A stretch of 28,957 bases of DNA from NCBI GenBank assembly GCA_035648595.1, contig DASRLH010000282.1:1-28957 (forward strand). The letters run 5' to 3'. The DNA comes from RYN-428 sp035648595 (GTDB lineage Bacteria > Planctomycetota > Phycisphaerae > Tepidisphaerales > Tepidisphaeraceae). Made by a program: the position numbers and the translations under genes. Positions 8,637-16,485 of the stretch are shown here, piece by piece. Every line of letters begins with the position of its first letter. Position 1 is the first letter of the stretch. Under the pieces are notes generated by a model. It made no database searches, was not told where the DNA came from, and worked only from the letters and a program-made list of their open reading frames with translations.

Positions 8637-8957
8637 ATGAAAACAACGCTCGATTTGCCCAATGAACTCATTAAAGAAGTGAAACTGCTGGCGGTACATG
8701 AAGGCAAGAAGTTAAAGGACGCAGTTGCCGACCTTTTGCGAAGAGGGTTGGATGCTTCCACCGTTTCTGCGACGGTGGTCAAGGCAAACAAAGAAATGCT
8801 CAAGTGCAGAAAAGAAATGACGCGGAAATTCGTCTCCGGCGAATGGGGCGTGGAACTTGCGGGTCTCGAGGAAGCCCGAAAACTTGCTTCAACGACCGCA
8901 AACGAACTGAATACGCCGCCCATCCCACCCCCCTTTCATAGCCTCAACGTCCGATAA
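8637..8957 (+). CDS. VapB-like ribbon-helix-helix antitoxin, without a neighbouring toxin
   Basis: The 106-residue product starts MKTTLDLPNELIKEVKLLAVHEGKKLKDAVADLLRRGL (in pieces: TTLDLP as the DNA-binding beta strand, then two helices), the pattern of VapB-type antitoxins that bind DNA as dimers and inhibit PIN-domain VapC toxins. The remaining 65 residues, which in a VapB would hold the toxin-binding segment, are longer than usual and match nothing I recognise. No PIN-domain gene follows: the next frame, 11 bases on, is the AbrB-like gene on the other strand. It may be an orphan or a stand-alone repressor. Tandem operator-like dyads sit immediately upstream. Confidence 0.75.
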   Translation: MKTTLDLPNELIKEVKLLAVHEGKKLKDAVADLLRRGLDASTVSATVVKANKEMLKCRKEMTRKFVSGEWGVELAGLEEARKLASTTANELNTPPIPPPFHSLNVR

Positions 8958-8968
8958 TCAGTATTATG

Positions 8969-9253
8969 TTAAGCTCGCGGTTGGTGGGAAACGAGGGGCC
9001 GTGGTGCATCAAAAACAGATGGCAACGACTCCGCGAGCCGCTTAAGCATGCCACGATATCTGGGCCGGAGTTTCCTCAGTGACGCGGCCACCGCTTCGCG
9101 GCCAATGCCCACGTCGAGTGGCGTGACGATCAAGCGGTTGCCGCTCACGACAACCTGAAGGCGCATGTCTGGCGTAATCCCGAGCGCATCCATCAGCGGC
9201 TTCTCGATTACCAGCGCATATTCGTTGCCGTGCTTTTTGAGCGTCTTGATCAT
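8969..9253 (-). CDS. AbrB/MazE-like (SpoVT-fold) DNA-binding protein
   Basis: The 94-residue protein begins MIKTLKKHGNEYALVIEKPLMDALGI, then PDMRLQVVVSGNRLIVTPL, the swapped-hairpin AbrB/MazE fold in the first 47 residues. The tail (REAVAASLRKLRPRYRGMLKRLAESL) is basic and helical. Proteins of this type are transition-state regulators or antitoxins of MazF, PIN or similar toxins. No toxin gene adjoins it. The frame is open upstream to 9409, but the ATG at 9253 has AGGTG 8 bases upstream and begins the domain exactly. It converges on the VapB-like gene and is divergent from the membrane protein gene starting at 9307. Confidence 0.8.
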   Translation of the reverse strand: MIKTLKKHGNEYALVIEKPLMDALGITPDMRLQVVVSGNRLIVTPLDVGIGREAVAASLRKLRPRYRGMLKRLAESLPSVFDAPRPLVSHQPRA

Positions 9254-9306
9254 TGCCGATGCACCTGTGAGATCCTTGTCGCATCTTATCATATAATGCC
9301 ACGCTG

Positions 9307-10872
9307 ATGCCCGAATCGTCGCTTGCACCTGAGGATGCCGCGCCCGGTCGTGCCACCGGCGCTTCGATGCCCGCGTGGCTTCCCGCGCTGCTGGCGGCCG
9401 TCGCGGCACTTTTGCTTTATGCGGTTACGCTTGGCGGATCGTACGTCTATGACGACGTTTTGCTCCAGGAAGATGCGCGATACACACACCCATCCCTCTG
9501 GTACCAATTCTGGACGCGGGATTATTCGCCCGGCACACTCGATAAACTCTACCGGCCGCTGACCTGCATGACGCTGGCCGTCGAATACACGCTGCATGGC
9601 GATCGGCCGTGGCTTTATCATTTGGTCAACACGCTTCTCCATGCGGCGGCCGCGGCGGCGGTGGCGGAGCTGGGCCGGCGACTGCTCAATGCACGCGTGG
9701 GGCTGGTGGCCGGCGTCTTGTTCGCGGTGCATCCGGTTCACGTCGAAGCCGTCGCCGGGCTGGTGGGACGCGCCGAAATTCTCTGCACGCTGGCGACCGT
9801 CGGCGCGTTGCTTTTGTTCCTGCGGCCAATGACGGGCCGGCGGGCGGCGGCGATTGCCGCGCTGCTGATTGCTGCGCTTCTCAGCAAGGAGCAAGGCGTC
9901 CTTTTGCCGGCGATGCTGCTGGCCATCGTCCCATTTCGCCGCAAGATTCTGCATATACCTACAACGTCCGATAACGCGCGCTCCGAAAGGGGGGCAATGA
10001 ATGGGCTGACGCTGGCTGTCTGCTTCATCACCGCCGGCTATATGTTTTTCCGCGAAACATTGCTCGGGTTCGAATGGGACCGAAGCCTCCTCGAATGGGC
10101 GGCCAACCCACTGGTTCGCAGCGCGGGCGCGGACCGCCTGTTCATGCCATTCGTATTGCTGGGCCGTTATTTGTTGCTGCTGATCGCGCCCATCCGGCTC
10201 TCGCTGGATTACGGGGCGCATGTGATCGGATGGACGGTGGATTGGCGGCAGCCGTATGTCTACCTGGGAATGGCAACGCTCGCCGCGTGGAGCATTACGC
10301 TCGCCTTGGCCGCGCGCCGTCGCCGATGGGCGATCGTCTTTTGCCTGCTGGCGCTGGCGCTTTCCTATGGAATGATCAGCAATGCGATCATTCTCATCGG
10401 CACGATCTTTGGCGAACGGCTGATGTACATGCCGTCGGCGTTCTTTCTGATCCTGATCGCCGCCCTGCTCTGCAGAGTTTGCCGCCCTCCGTCGTTGTGC
10501 ATTGTGGTCGGCATACTCATCGCGTTGGCCTGCGTTCGATCGTTCACTTATGGCCGCCGATGGAATCACCCGCTGGGCCTATATCTGTCCAACCTTCACG
10601 AAAATCCGCGGTCGCTCCGCCTGCACGCGCTGGCATATTACGAATACGAAAAACGCGGCAACTGGGCCGCCGCCCGCGCGATTGGCAAGGATTCGGTGCG
10701 ACAGGTGCCCGATTGCTACGAGTCCTATGTGATGTGCGTCGATCCCGATCTCAAGTTGCACGACTTTACGGATGCCGAGGCAGCGGCAATTGAAGCCGGC
10801 CGGCACTGCCCGGGAATCCGTAGCGCGATGTTGTATGGTGATGTGGAAGCCGAAAAGAAGAAGAACCGGTGA
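9307..10872 (+). CDS. TMTC-like membrane mannosyltransferase, GT-C fold
   Basis: The 521-residue polytopic protein has the hallmarks of TMTC/PMT-type glycosyltransferases, which move mannose from a lipid carrier to proteins on the outer side of the membrane. Seen: an acidic pair in the first outer loop (VYDDVLL, D49-D50), LYRPLTCMTLAVEYTLHG at about 81-98, LVNTLLHAAAA, and HPVHVEAVAGLVGRAEIL at about 142-159, the most recognisable TMTC motif. About ten hydrophobic segments run to residue 415. TMTC proteins usually carry many TPR units at the C-terminus. Here only about 90 residues follow, with perhaps one or two TPR-like helix pairs (LHALAYYEYEKRGNWAAARAIGKDS), so the protein is short for the family. 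The acceptor is unknown. ATGs at 9307 and 9367 are both possible; the first is taken. Confidence 0.83.
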   Translation: MPESSLAPEDAAPGRATGASMPAWLPALLAAVAALLLYAVTLGGSYVYDDVLLQEDARYTHPSLWYQFWTRDYSPGTLDKLYRPLTCMTLAVEYTLHGDRPWLYHLVNTLLHAAAAAAVAELGRRLLNARVGLVAGVLFAVHPVHVEAVAGLVGRAEILCTLATVGALLLFLRPMTGRRAAAIAALLIAALLSKEQGVLLPAMLLAIVPFRRKILHIPTTSDNARSERGAMNGLTLAVCFITAGYMFFRETLLGFEWDRSLLEWAANPLVRSAGADRLFMPFVLLGRYLLLLIAPIRLSLDYGAHVIGWTVDWRQPYVYLGMATLAAWSITLALAARRRRWAIVFCLLALALSYGMISNAIILIGTIFGERLMYMPSAFFLILIAALLCRVCRPPSLCIVVGILIALACVRSFTYGRRWNHPLGLYLSNLHENPRSLRLHALAYYEYEKRGNWAAARAIGKDSVRQVPDCYESYVMCVDPDLKLHDFTDAEAAAIEAGRHCPGIRSAMLYGDVEAEKKKNR

Positions 10873-10876
10873 ACAA

Positions 10877-10976
10877 CGTGACACGGGCGTCCCGCCCGTG
10901 CCGATGGCTGGAAAGTAGAAGAACTTCGATGTGTCCCGACTTCCACAAAACGCACGGGCGGGACGCCCGTGTCACG
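10877..10976. repeat. REPIN-like palindromic repeat, family A copy 3
   Basis: Arms cgtgacacgggcgtcccg and cgggacgcccgtgtcacg are reverse complements, separated by a spacer homologous to the copy at 1459-1557. It starts 4 bases after the stop codon of the membrane transferase, in the convergent space between that gene and the beta-helix gene. A position between convergent genes could let it act as a bidirectional terminator or as a block to 3' RNA decay, but neither role is shown. Confidence 0.85.
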
Positions 10977-11056
10977 ACTGAGGGTGCCGTTTCCCCGTCA
11001 TAGGGGCAACTTGAGCGGCGTCTGCCAGGAGTGTGGGGCCGTCAGTCGATTACCGT

Positions 11057-13477
11057 CTACTTGCCCTTCCGCCGCGCCGCCTTCCACAGTTTGAGATCGG
11101 CGGCCAGCCTCTTCTTCGCGGCTTTAATGCCGGTGAAATCGGCGCGATGGCCGGCATCAATAGCGGCGGCGTTGGCCTGCATCGCCTGACGCAGCCCGTT
11201 CACCCTGGCCAGCAGGCTGCCGGCATCCGTCGTGGAGGCGGCGGTGCGAATGCTCCTGCCGGCGTTGCCGGCGGCGAGAAGTTGTTGTTGGGCGGTGCGC
11301 CAGGCCAGTGCGTCGGCGCGGATGGCCGCGCTCCATGTCTTGAACTGCTTGCCGCGCTGCTGGACGGCGGCCTTGATGGCCGAGCGATCCGCCGACACCC
11401 ACGCGGCCCAGTCGGGCGCCTTTGGCATCAGATCAACGGGGATCTGAAATGGGCCCATCAACGGATAAGGCCCGCTGGCGGATGGCGAACCTGCACCCGA
11501 GCCCCCCGCCGCCGGTGTTGACGATGTGCCTGACGATGATGATCCCGAAGATTGCGAGGGAGGCGTCGGCGTGTGTGAGGAGCCGGGCGGTGTTACGGGC
11601 GGCCTTGAGGACGTGCCGCTGCTCGATGAACTGCCGCCGCCCGAATAACTCCCGGAGGACGCCGGCGTGCTGACAATGGGCGGCCCCGGATCGGCGGCCA
11701 CCGCGGCGCCGGTGCCCGCGTTGAACGAACCGGCGCCCCGGCCCGCGACGCTGGCCGATGTGACGTTGTTCCATGCCGATGAACCGCTGTTGAATACGGC
11801 CTTCGCCAGGAACACATTGTTCGACAACGTAGTGCCGTCCCAGTTGCCCTGGAGATTCGTGAAGACGGCGTATTGCGTGCCGCTGAGCGTGTTGTTGTAG
11901 ATGTTGTCGTTGTTGCAAGTGTAGTTGAGCTTCAGCGCGGTATCGACGTTCCAAACCTCGTTGTTGTCGACCACATAGTTGCTGGAGTTGTTATCGAGAA
12001 ACAGCGCGGTGGCGCCATACCCGCCGCTGTGTAGATTGTAGATTTTGTTGTACGCGATTTCGGTGCCGCCGCCGTTGGTATGGACGGTATAGATTCCGCC
12101 GGCCTCGGTCGTCTGCAGGCCGATGTCGTGAACGGTGTTGTAGAGGATTTTGAGGCCCGATGCCTCGTGCAGGATGCCGGATCGGCCGGCGTTGTAAATG
12201 GAATTGTGATCGACCTCGACGCCCGAAGCCATCACCCGGATGGCGGCGTTGTCGCCGCCGTTGTAGTCCACGTCGTGAACCACATTATTGGTGATCCGGC
12301 TATCGGGGCCGTACACCAGAATGCCGTCGCCGGAGCTGTACGCGATGGAACTGTTTTCCACGACGCTGTAAGCCCCGTTCACGTCAATGCCCGTGCGGGC
12401 CGGCACATCCCATCCATGCGGCAGGGCGATAAACTGGCTGAGATATCGCGCGGTGATGTGGTTGATCACCGTTCGATAGGAGCTCGTATCGGTATTGATG
12501 GTGGCAGCGAAGATATTGAGATTCTGCAGGGTGATGTCGTGCTGGCCGCTCAGGTCAAAGGCGAACTGCCGATGCTTGGCCTCGACATCATGATTAGCCG
12601 GGCTGTCGCTGGCGGGCATCTGCGCGTAGACGATTCCGCTGCTCGGATCGCGGTACCATTCCCCGGCGGCGTCCAGGGCCTTGTAGGTGCCGGTGATGTA
12701 GTATTGATTTCCGGCCGTCGGCTGCTCGTATTTGTCCATCGACAGATACGAAAACGTCACATATCCCCGGCCCGAGCTGGTAATGGTGCCGGTCTGCGCC
12801 GTCCAGGCCTGGCCCGGCGCGAAATGAATGATCGCGCCGTTCCAGTAGTTGGTCGGCTGGGTGAGGGATGAATCGTAGATGGTCGCAGTGTCGCCGCTGT
12901 GGGTGGCGCTTCCGGCAGTGGCAAGCGTGGGATGGGAGGGATCGAGGCTGGTGTTGGGCCAGCGCGCCTCGTTGATCATCCGCCCGTCCACAAATAGCTG
13001 ATTATTGCCTTCGCCCAGATCGACGGGCATGGAGGCCTTGTAGGTGCTGCCGTTGCTGCCGGACCATCCGCCGATGGGATCGGCCCCGCTGATCGTCACG
13101 TTCTCCCCGTTGTAGGCTTCGTAGACGATCGGCGCGCCTGCCGTGCCCGAATGGGCGGGTAATACGGTTTCGTGATAAGTGCCGGCACGGATTTCCACGT
13201 GATCCCCGGCATTGGCGACATTGGCCGCCTGCTGAATCGTCTGAAACGGCGCGGCTTGCGTGCCGGGGTTTCGATTCGATCCCCAGGGCGCGACAAACCA
13301 GGTGGAGGACAAGAGCGTGCGGGATTCAAGGCTTTCGACAAACCCCGCCATTGCCCCCCCGCCGGCCCCGCGGCGGGCGGCGCTAGCGATCAGTGCGGGG
13401 TTTGCCCGCTTGGCGGCGCGTAACCTGCGGGCGCCTTTGATCTTGTGCCAGTTTTCACGAATTAGGCGATCGGCCAT
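11057..13477 (-). CDS. LEPR-XLL secreted right-handed beta-helix protein
   Basis: The product is 806 residues from the ATG at 13477. A basic N-terminal stretch of about 40 residues precedes FVESLESRTLLS, a variant of the LEPR-XLL motif found at the N-terminus of large planctomycete surface proteins. Next comes TWFVAPWGSNRNPGTQAAPFQTIQQA, the usual start of a parallel beta-helix, then many NosD/pectate-lyase-like turns rich in Asn and Gly (ITNNVVHDVDYNGG, VDHNSIYNAG, ILYNTVHDIG, IAYNKIYNLHSGGYG), as in polysaccharide-acting or adhesive proteins. A Ser/Pro/Gly linker (about 590-665) leads to an Ala-rich helical, very basic C-terminal domain of about 120 residues ending RRKGK. The frame is open to a TTG at 13501. 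GGAG lies 5 bases before the ATG at 13477 and 2 before the one at 13480. A later ATG at 13351 starts directly at the LEPR motif and is a real alternative. Confidence 0.88.
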   Translation of the reverse strand: MADRLIRENWHKIKGARRLRAAKRANPALIASAARRGAGGGAMAGFVESLESRTLLSSTWFVAPWGSNRNPGTQAAPFQTIQQAANVANAGDHVEIRAGTYHETVLPAHSGTAGAPIVYEAYNGENVTISGADPIGGWSGSNGSTYKASMPVDLGEGNNQLFVDGRMINEARWPNTSLDPSHPTLATAGSATHSGDTATIYDSSLTQPTNYWNGAIIHFAPGQAWTAQTGTITSSGRGYVTFSYLSMDKYEQPTAGNQYYITGTYKALDAAGEWYRDPSSGIVYAQMPASDSPANHDVEAKHRQFAFDLSGQHDITLQNLNIFAATINTDTSSYRTVINHITARYLSQFIALPHGWDVPARTGIDVNGAYSVVENSSIAYSSGDGILVYGPDSRITNNVVHDVDYNGGDNAAIRVMASGVEVDHNSIYNAGRSGILHEASGLKILYNTVHDIGLQTTEAGGIYTVHTNGGGTEIAYNKIYNLHSGGYGATALFLDNNSSNYVVDNNEVWNVDTALKLNYTCNNDNIYNNTLSGTQYAVFTNLQGNWDGTTLSNNVFLAKAVFNSGSSAWNNVTSASVAGRGAGSFNAGTGAAVAADPGPPIVSTPASSGSYSGGGSSSSSGTSSRPPVTPPGSSHTPTPPSQSSGSSSSGTSSTPAAGGSGAGSPSASGPYPLMGPFQIPVDLMPKAPDWAAWVSADRSAIKAAVQQRGKQFKTWSAAIRADALAWRTAQQQLLAAGNAGRSIRTAASTTDAGSLLARVNGLRQAMQANAAAIDAGHRADFTGIKAAKKRLAADLKLWKAARRKGK

Positions 13478-13501
13478 CATTTCTCCGGTGCTGAAAGTCA
13501 A

Positions 13502-13817
13502 CGAAACGCCGATGCGGCGATGCCACGCAAAATTGCGGACGCCGAAACACCACGGCTAAATTGAGGAATTGGCCCGACGGAGCCGAACCAGTCGTGCAAG
13601 AGTGTGGCGCGAGTCCCGCGCCACGAAGACCCCATAAAAGCGGCCTCTGCGTTACCTATCTTGCGTAGGTTACCGGACTATACGGATGACACTTCGCGCG
13701 CCAAGCGAAAACACCCCCATAAAAAAATAAATTTACGCCGCCCAACTTCACGCCCGGATTTCGCAATTTTCGGCAATTGAAACCGCCCCCGATGCGCGGA
13801 CAATTCGCTGCAAAATC
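13502..13817. other. Divergent intergenic region with a REP-like hairpin
   Basis: This 316-bp gap separates the divergent beta-helix and DUF3634-like genes. It contains a strong hairpin, gtggcgcg-agtcc-cgcgccac, at 13604-13624, probably another REP-type repeat. An AT-rich stretch near 13720-13735 (cataaaaaaataaattta) stands out against the GC-rich background and may hold promoters for either gene, but no clear -35/-10 pair is seen. Confidence 0.5.
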
Positions 13818-14231
13818 ATGGATATCTCCCGCGTTTATCATGCAATTACCTTGCTTTCGCCGTCGGCGCGCCCGTGTTTGCGGCTGCTCTCGACGGCGTT
13901 TGAGGAGGGCCCGGCCCCTTGGTACGGCAAGCTGATCGCCGCCGCCGGCGTGATATTGCTCGCATGGCTTGGGTTTATCGCGTGGCGCGGGAAGGATGAT
14001 TTCCGCATCACCGTCCGCCGGGGCCGCGTCCATTTCCGCGGCCGCTTCCCCCCCGGCCGCCGCTCCGATACCGCCGACTTCCTGCTGCGCGAAGTCGCCG
14101 CACCGGGAGTGTTCCGCGTCATCGGCAACTGGAATTCGCAACGAATATTGCGGATCGCCGTTCAGGGAAACATCAGCGACGGCCAGCGCCAGCGAATCCG
14201 TAATTTTATGAAAATCACGCTGAAGGGCTGA
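13818..14231 (+). CDS. Small membrane-anchored protein resembling the DUF3634 family
   Basis: The 137-residue protein has one hydrophobic segment at about 37-54 (KLIAAAGVILLAWLGFIAW) and then a soluble domain: DFRITVRRGRVHFRGRFPPG, a region ending GVFRVIGNWNSQRILRIAVQG, and QRQRIRNFM near the C-terminus. This order, with a short beta-rich domain and a QRxRN-like end, recalls DUF3634 proteins, whose function is unknown. It precedes the respiratory cluster by about 214 bases but is separated from it by family B repeats, so co-transcription is uncertain. Confidence 0.6.
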   Translation: MDISRVYHAITLLSPSARPCLRLLSTAFEEGPAPWYGKLIAAAGVILLAWLGFIAWRGKDDFRITVRRGRVHFRGRFPPGRRSDTADFLLREVAAPGVFRVIGNWNSQRILRIAVQGNISDGQRQRIRNFMKITLKG

Positions 14232-14263
14232 AATGATCCGCCGAGCGGATTCGAATCGGTTCG

Positions 14264-14317
14264 GGAGGACAAGAATGTCCTCCACTCACCGATTCGAGGC
14301 AGACAGGAATGTCTGCC
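14264..14317. repeat. Palindromic repeat, family B copy 1
   Basis: Two hairpins in series: ggaggac-aagaat-gtcctcc (14264-14283) and ggcagaca-gga-atgtctgcc (14299-14317). A short spacer (actcaccgattcga) lies between them. The same layout occurs at 24423-24579, where the second hairpin is interrupted by an inserted element, and a decayed arm is at 7239. It lies between the DUF3634-like gene and the Rieske gene. Confidence 0.75.
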
Positions 14318-14445
14318 CCACCGTCCGCCAATGCCCCTCCCGGAATATTGGGCGCACCCGAAAATTATTGGAATATTCAGGGTAGACGTGCAAGCCAACC
14401 TTCGCTGTAATGCTCGCGGGGATGGGAGCAAAAAGGTATAAATGC

Positions 14446-14979
14446 ATGGCAGACATCCCTGATCGCCGGCGATTCCTGTCCATCTGTACGACCGCGCTGA
14501 TCGCGGGCATGAGCGGTCTGATTCTCACGCCGGTCGTGGCGTTTGTGATCGGGCCGCTGCGCCGCAAGGCCGGCAACGCAGCGGCGGAGAGTGATTTTGC
14601 GGATGCCGGGGTGATCGAATCCATTCCCAAGGGGACGTGGACCTTGCGCCCGATCGAAATTGTCCGGCAGGATGGATGGGTGAAGACCAGCCAATCACGG
14701 TCGGTGTGGGTTTTCGTCAAATCGGCCGAGTCCAATGGCATCAAGGTGCTCTCGCCGATCTGTCCGCATTTGGGCTGCCCGGTTCCGTGGGATGCCGCCG
14801 CTTCGCAATTCAGATGTCCGTGTCATGGGGGCGTGTTTGGCCCCGATGGGGCGCGCATCAGCGGGCCGCCGCCTCGGGGGTTGGACCCGCTCGAATACGA
14901 AGTGCGCGGCAAAAACCTGTGGGTGCGATGGCAGGATTTCGAGATTGGGGTCGCACAGCGCATCGTCGTGCAGGTCTGA
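14446..14979 (+). CDS. qcrA: Rieske iron-sulfur protein of a cytochrome bc complex
   Basis: The 177-residue protein is the [2Fe-2S] subunit that takes electrons from quinol. An N-terminal DRRRFL followed by a hydrophobic helix (about 11-37) is a Tat-type uncleaved anchor. The cluster ligands are all present: C106 and H108 in CPHLGC, C124 and H127 in CPCH, plus C111 and C126 for the stabilising disulfide. GPPPRGLDPLEYEV follows as the usual proline loop. The start is the ATG at 14446, with AAGGT 8 bases upstream; an upstream in-frame ATG at 14410 has no such signal. It lies 62 bases before the cytochrome b gene and is the first gene of the respiratory cluster. Confidence 0.96.
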   Translation: MADIPDRRRFLSICTTALIAGMSGLILTPVVAFVIGPLRRKAGNAAAESDFADAGVIESIPKGTWTLRPIEIVRQDGWVKTSQSRSVWVFVKSAESNGIKVLSPICPHLGCPVPWDAAASQFRCPCHGGVFGPDGARISGPPPRGLDPLEYEVRGKNLWVRWQDFEIGVAQRIVVQV

Positions 14980-14982
14980 TGG

Positions 14983-15000
14983 GTGCCCGTGTCACGACAA
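14983..15000. repeat. Half copy of the family A repeat
   Basis: gtgcccgtgtcacgacaa is the outer end of one family A arm, with no partner arm. It begins 3 bases after the Rieske stop codon and ends 41 bases before the cytochrome b start. The flank (aatgcc, then ggcggaagtc) resembles the flank of the copy at 4481-4587, so this is probably a truncated copy that has become part of the operon's leader sequence. Confidence 0.6.
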
Positions 15001-15041
15001 CAAATGCCATTGCAGGCGGCGGAAGTCTCAAGAGCGACGTA

Positions 15042-16472
15042 ATGATTCAAAACGCAAATCAACTTGAGAAGTCCGGCCCGGCACCCGCCGCCGGTTTCTT
15101 TGGCTCGCGAACCGGCTGGCGCGAACTCAAGGAACACGTGCTGCTCGAGCCCGTGCTCGGCGGATCGCGCTGGGCGGCGGCGTTCGGCAGCCTGCTGTTG
15201 TTCAACTTCATCCTCCAGGTCATCACCGGCATCCTGCTCGTCACCTGCTATGCCCCCTCCGTCGGCACGGCATGGCAGAGCGTGAAATATATTCAAACCG
15301 AAGCGCCCCTCGGCTGGCTGGTCCGCGGAATCCACCACTGGGGCTCCAGCACCATGGTCGTCCTCCTGCTGCTTCACATGACGCAGGTCTTCATCTGGGG
15401 CGCGTACAAACGACCCCGCGAATTAACGTGGATGACCGGCGTTCTCCTGCTTGCCGCGACACTGGGCCTCGCGTTCACCGGATATCTCCTGCCCTGGGAC
15501 GAGCGCGCGTATTGGGCGAGCAAGGTCGGAATCGGCATCGTCAGCACCATCCCCCTGATCGGCGAGAAACTACGCCTGCTTCTGCAAGGCGGCCCGGACA
15601 TGGGCAACCTCACCCTCACGCGCTTCTTCGCGCTGCACGGATTCGTGCTGCCGGGCGCGATCATCGGACTTGTCGTCGTCCACCTGTATCTGTTCCGCCT
15701 GCACGGCGTCACCACGGCCTGGTGGCGCAGCAAGGAGGATCTGCTGAAAGATCGCCAACCCTTCTGGCCCAACCAAATCTTCAAGGATGCCATCGTCGCC
15801 CTCGCACTGTTGCTGATTTTGGTGGGTTGGACGTACTCTCACCCCGCGCCGTTGGGCGCCATGGCCGATCCTTCCAAGGCGTATCAGGCGCGGCCCGAAT
15901 GGTATTTCATGTTTTTGTTTCGACTGTTGCGATTTTTTCATGGCCCTTATGAAGTGCTCGGAACATTCGTACTGCCGTCGCTGTTTTTCTGCATCTTGTT
16001 TTTCTGGCCGTTTCTCGATCGCGGAACCGCCCTCGATCCGCGCCGCCGCCCCAAGGCGATGACGATCTTCGGCATCAGCGTGCTGTCATTGGTTGGGCTG
16101 ACGATTTATGCCATCGCAACCGACGTGCGCATGATCGAGCCGGCCGCCGCCGTCGCGTCGGCGCCGCCGCGCAAGGCGCCAGCGGCGCCGTTGCAAAAAC
16201 TGGATGTCGCCAACCTCTATACCGCGAATTGCATGGCGTGCCACGCCGTCGATGGTACCGGAAACGCACTGCGCGTCGCATTTCCGACCATCCCCAACTT
16301 CACTGATCCAATTTGGCAGAAGACCCGCACCGACAAGGATTTCATCCTTCGCATTCAGGATGGCAAGCCGCCCCTGATGCCCGCGTTCAAAGACAAACTA
16401 TCTGCCGAGCAGATTCAAGCGCTGGCGGACTATACCCGCGCGTTTGCCGTGAAACAGCCGGCAGCCCACTAA
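15042..16472 (+). CDS. Cytochrome b fused to cytochrome c, quinol oxidising subunit
   Basis: The 476-residue fusion combines cytochrome b and a c-type haem domain. Haem b ligands are H98 and H112 on one helix, and H199 and H214 on another. The second pair has 14 residues between, as in cytochrome b6-type rather than mitochondrial bc1-type proteins. The Qo-site PEWY is present (285-288), as is PWDERAYW. Hydrophobic helices continue to about 362. After a Pro/Ala linker (366-384) comes a cytochrome c domain with CMACH (397-401) and a Met ligand in PLMPAF (about 446). By my alignment the b6 cysteine that binds haem c-i is Asn here (N55). The frame is open to 14637 over the Rieske gene; the ATG at 15042 gives a normal cytochrome b N-terminus. 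Confidence 0.95.
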   Translation: MIQNANQLEKSGPAPAAGFFGSRTGWRELKEHVLLEPVLGGSRWAAAFGSLLLFNFILQVITGILLVTCYAPSVGTAWQSVKYIQTEAPLGWLVRGIHHWGSSTMVVLLLLHMTQVFIWGAYKRPRELTWMTGVLLLAATLGLAFTGYLLPWDERAYWASKVGIGIVSTIPLIGEKLRLLLQGGPDMGNLTLTRFFALHGFVLPGAIIGLVVVHLYLFRLHGVTTAWWRSKEDLLKDRQPFWPNQIFKDAIVALALLLILVGWTYSHPAPLGAMADPSKAYQARPEWYFMFLFRLLRFFHGPYEVLGTFVLPSLFFCILFFWPFLDRGTALDPRRRPKAMTIFGISVLSLVGLTIYAIATDVRMIEPAAAVASAPPRKAPAAPLQKLDVANLYTANCMACHAVDGTGNALRVAFPTIPNFTDPIWQKTRTDKDFILRIQDGKPPLMPAFKDKLSAEQIQALADYTRAFAVKQPAAH

Positions 16473-16485
16473 TGGAGCGAACGAA

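Noticed and set aside
9289..10569. 426-residue open frame on the minus strand
   Set aside because: It is rich in Gln, Arg and His with no domain, and is antisense to the TMTC-like membrane protein.
12080..12871. 263-residue open frame on the plus strand within the beta-helix gene
   Set aside because: It is the antisense reading of Asn/Gly-rich beta-helix turns and has no start signal or domain.
14240..14260. tRNA T-loop-like ggattcgaatcgg
   Set aside because: No cloverleaf can be built around it; it is a simple palindrome next to the family B repeat.
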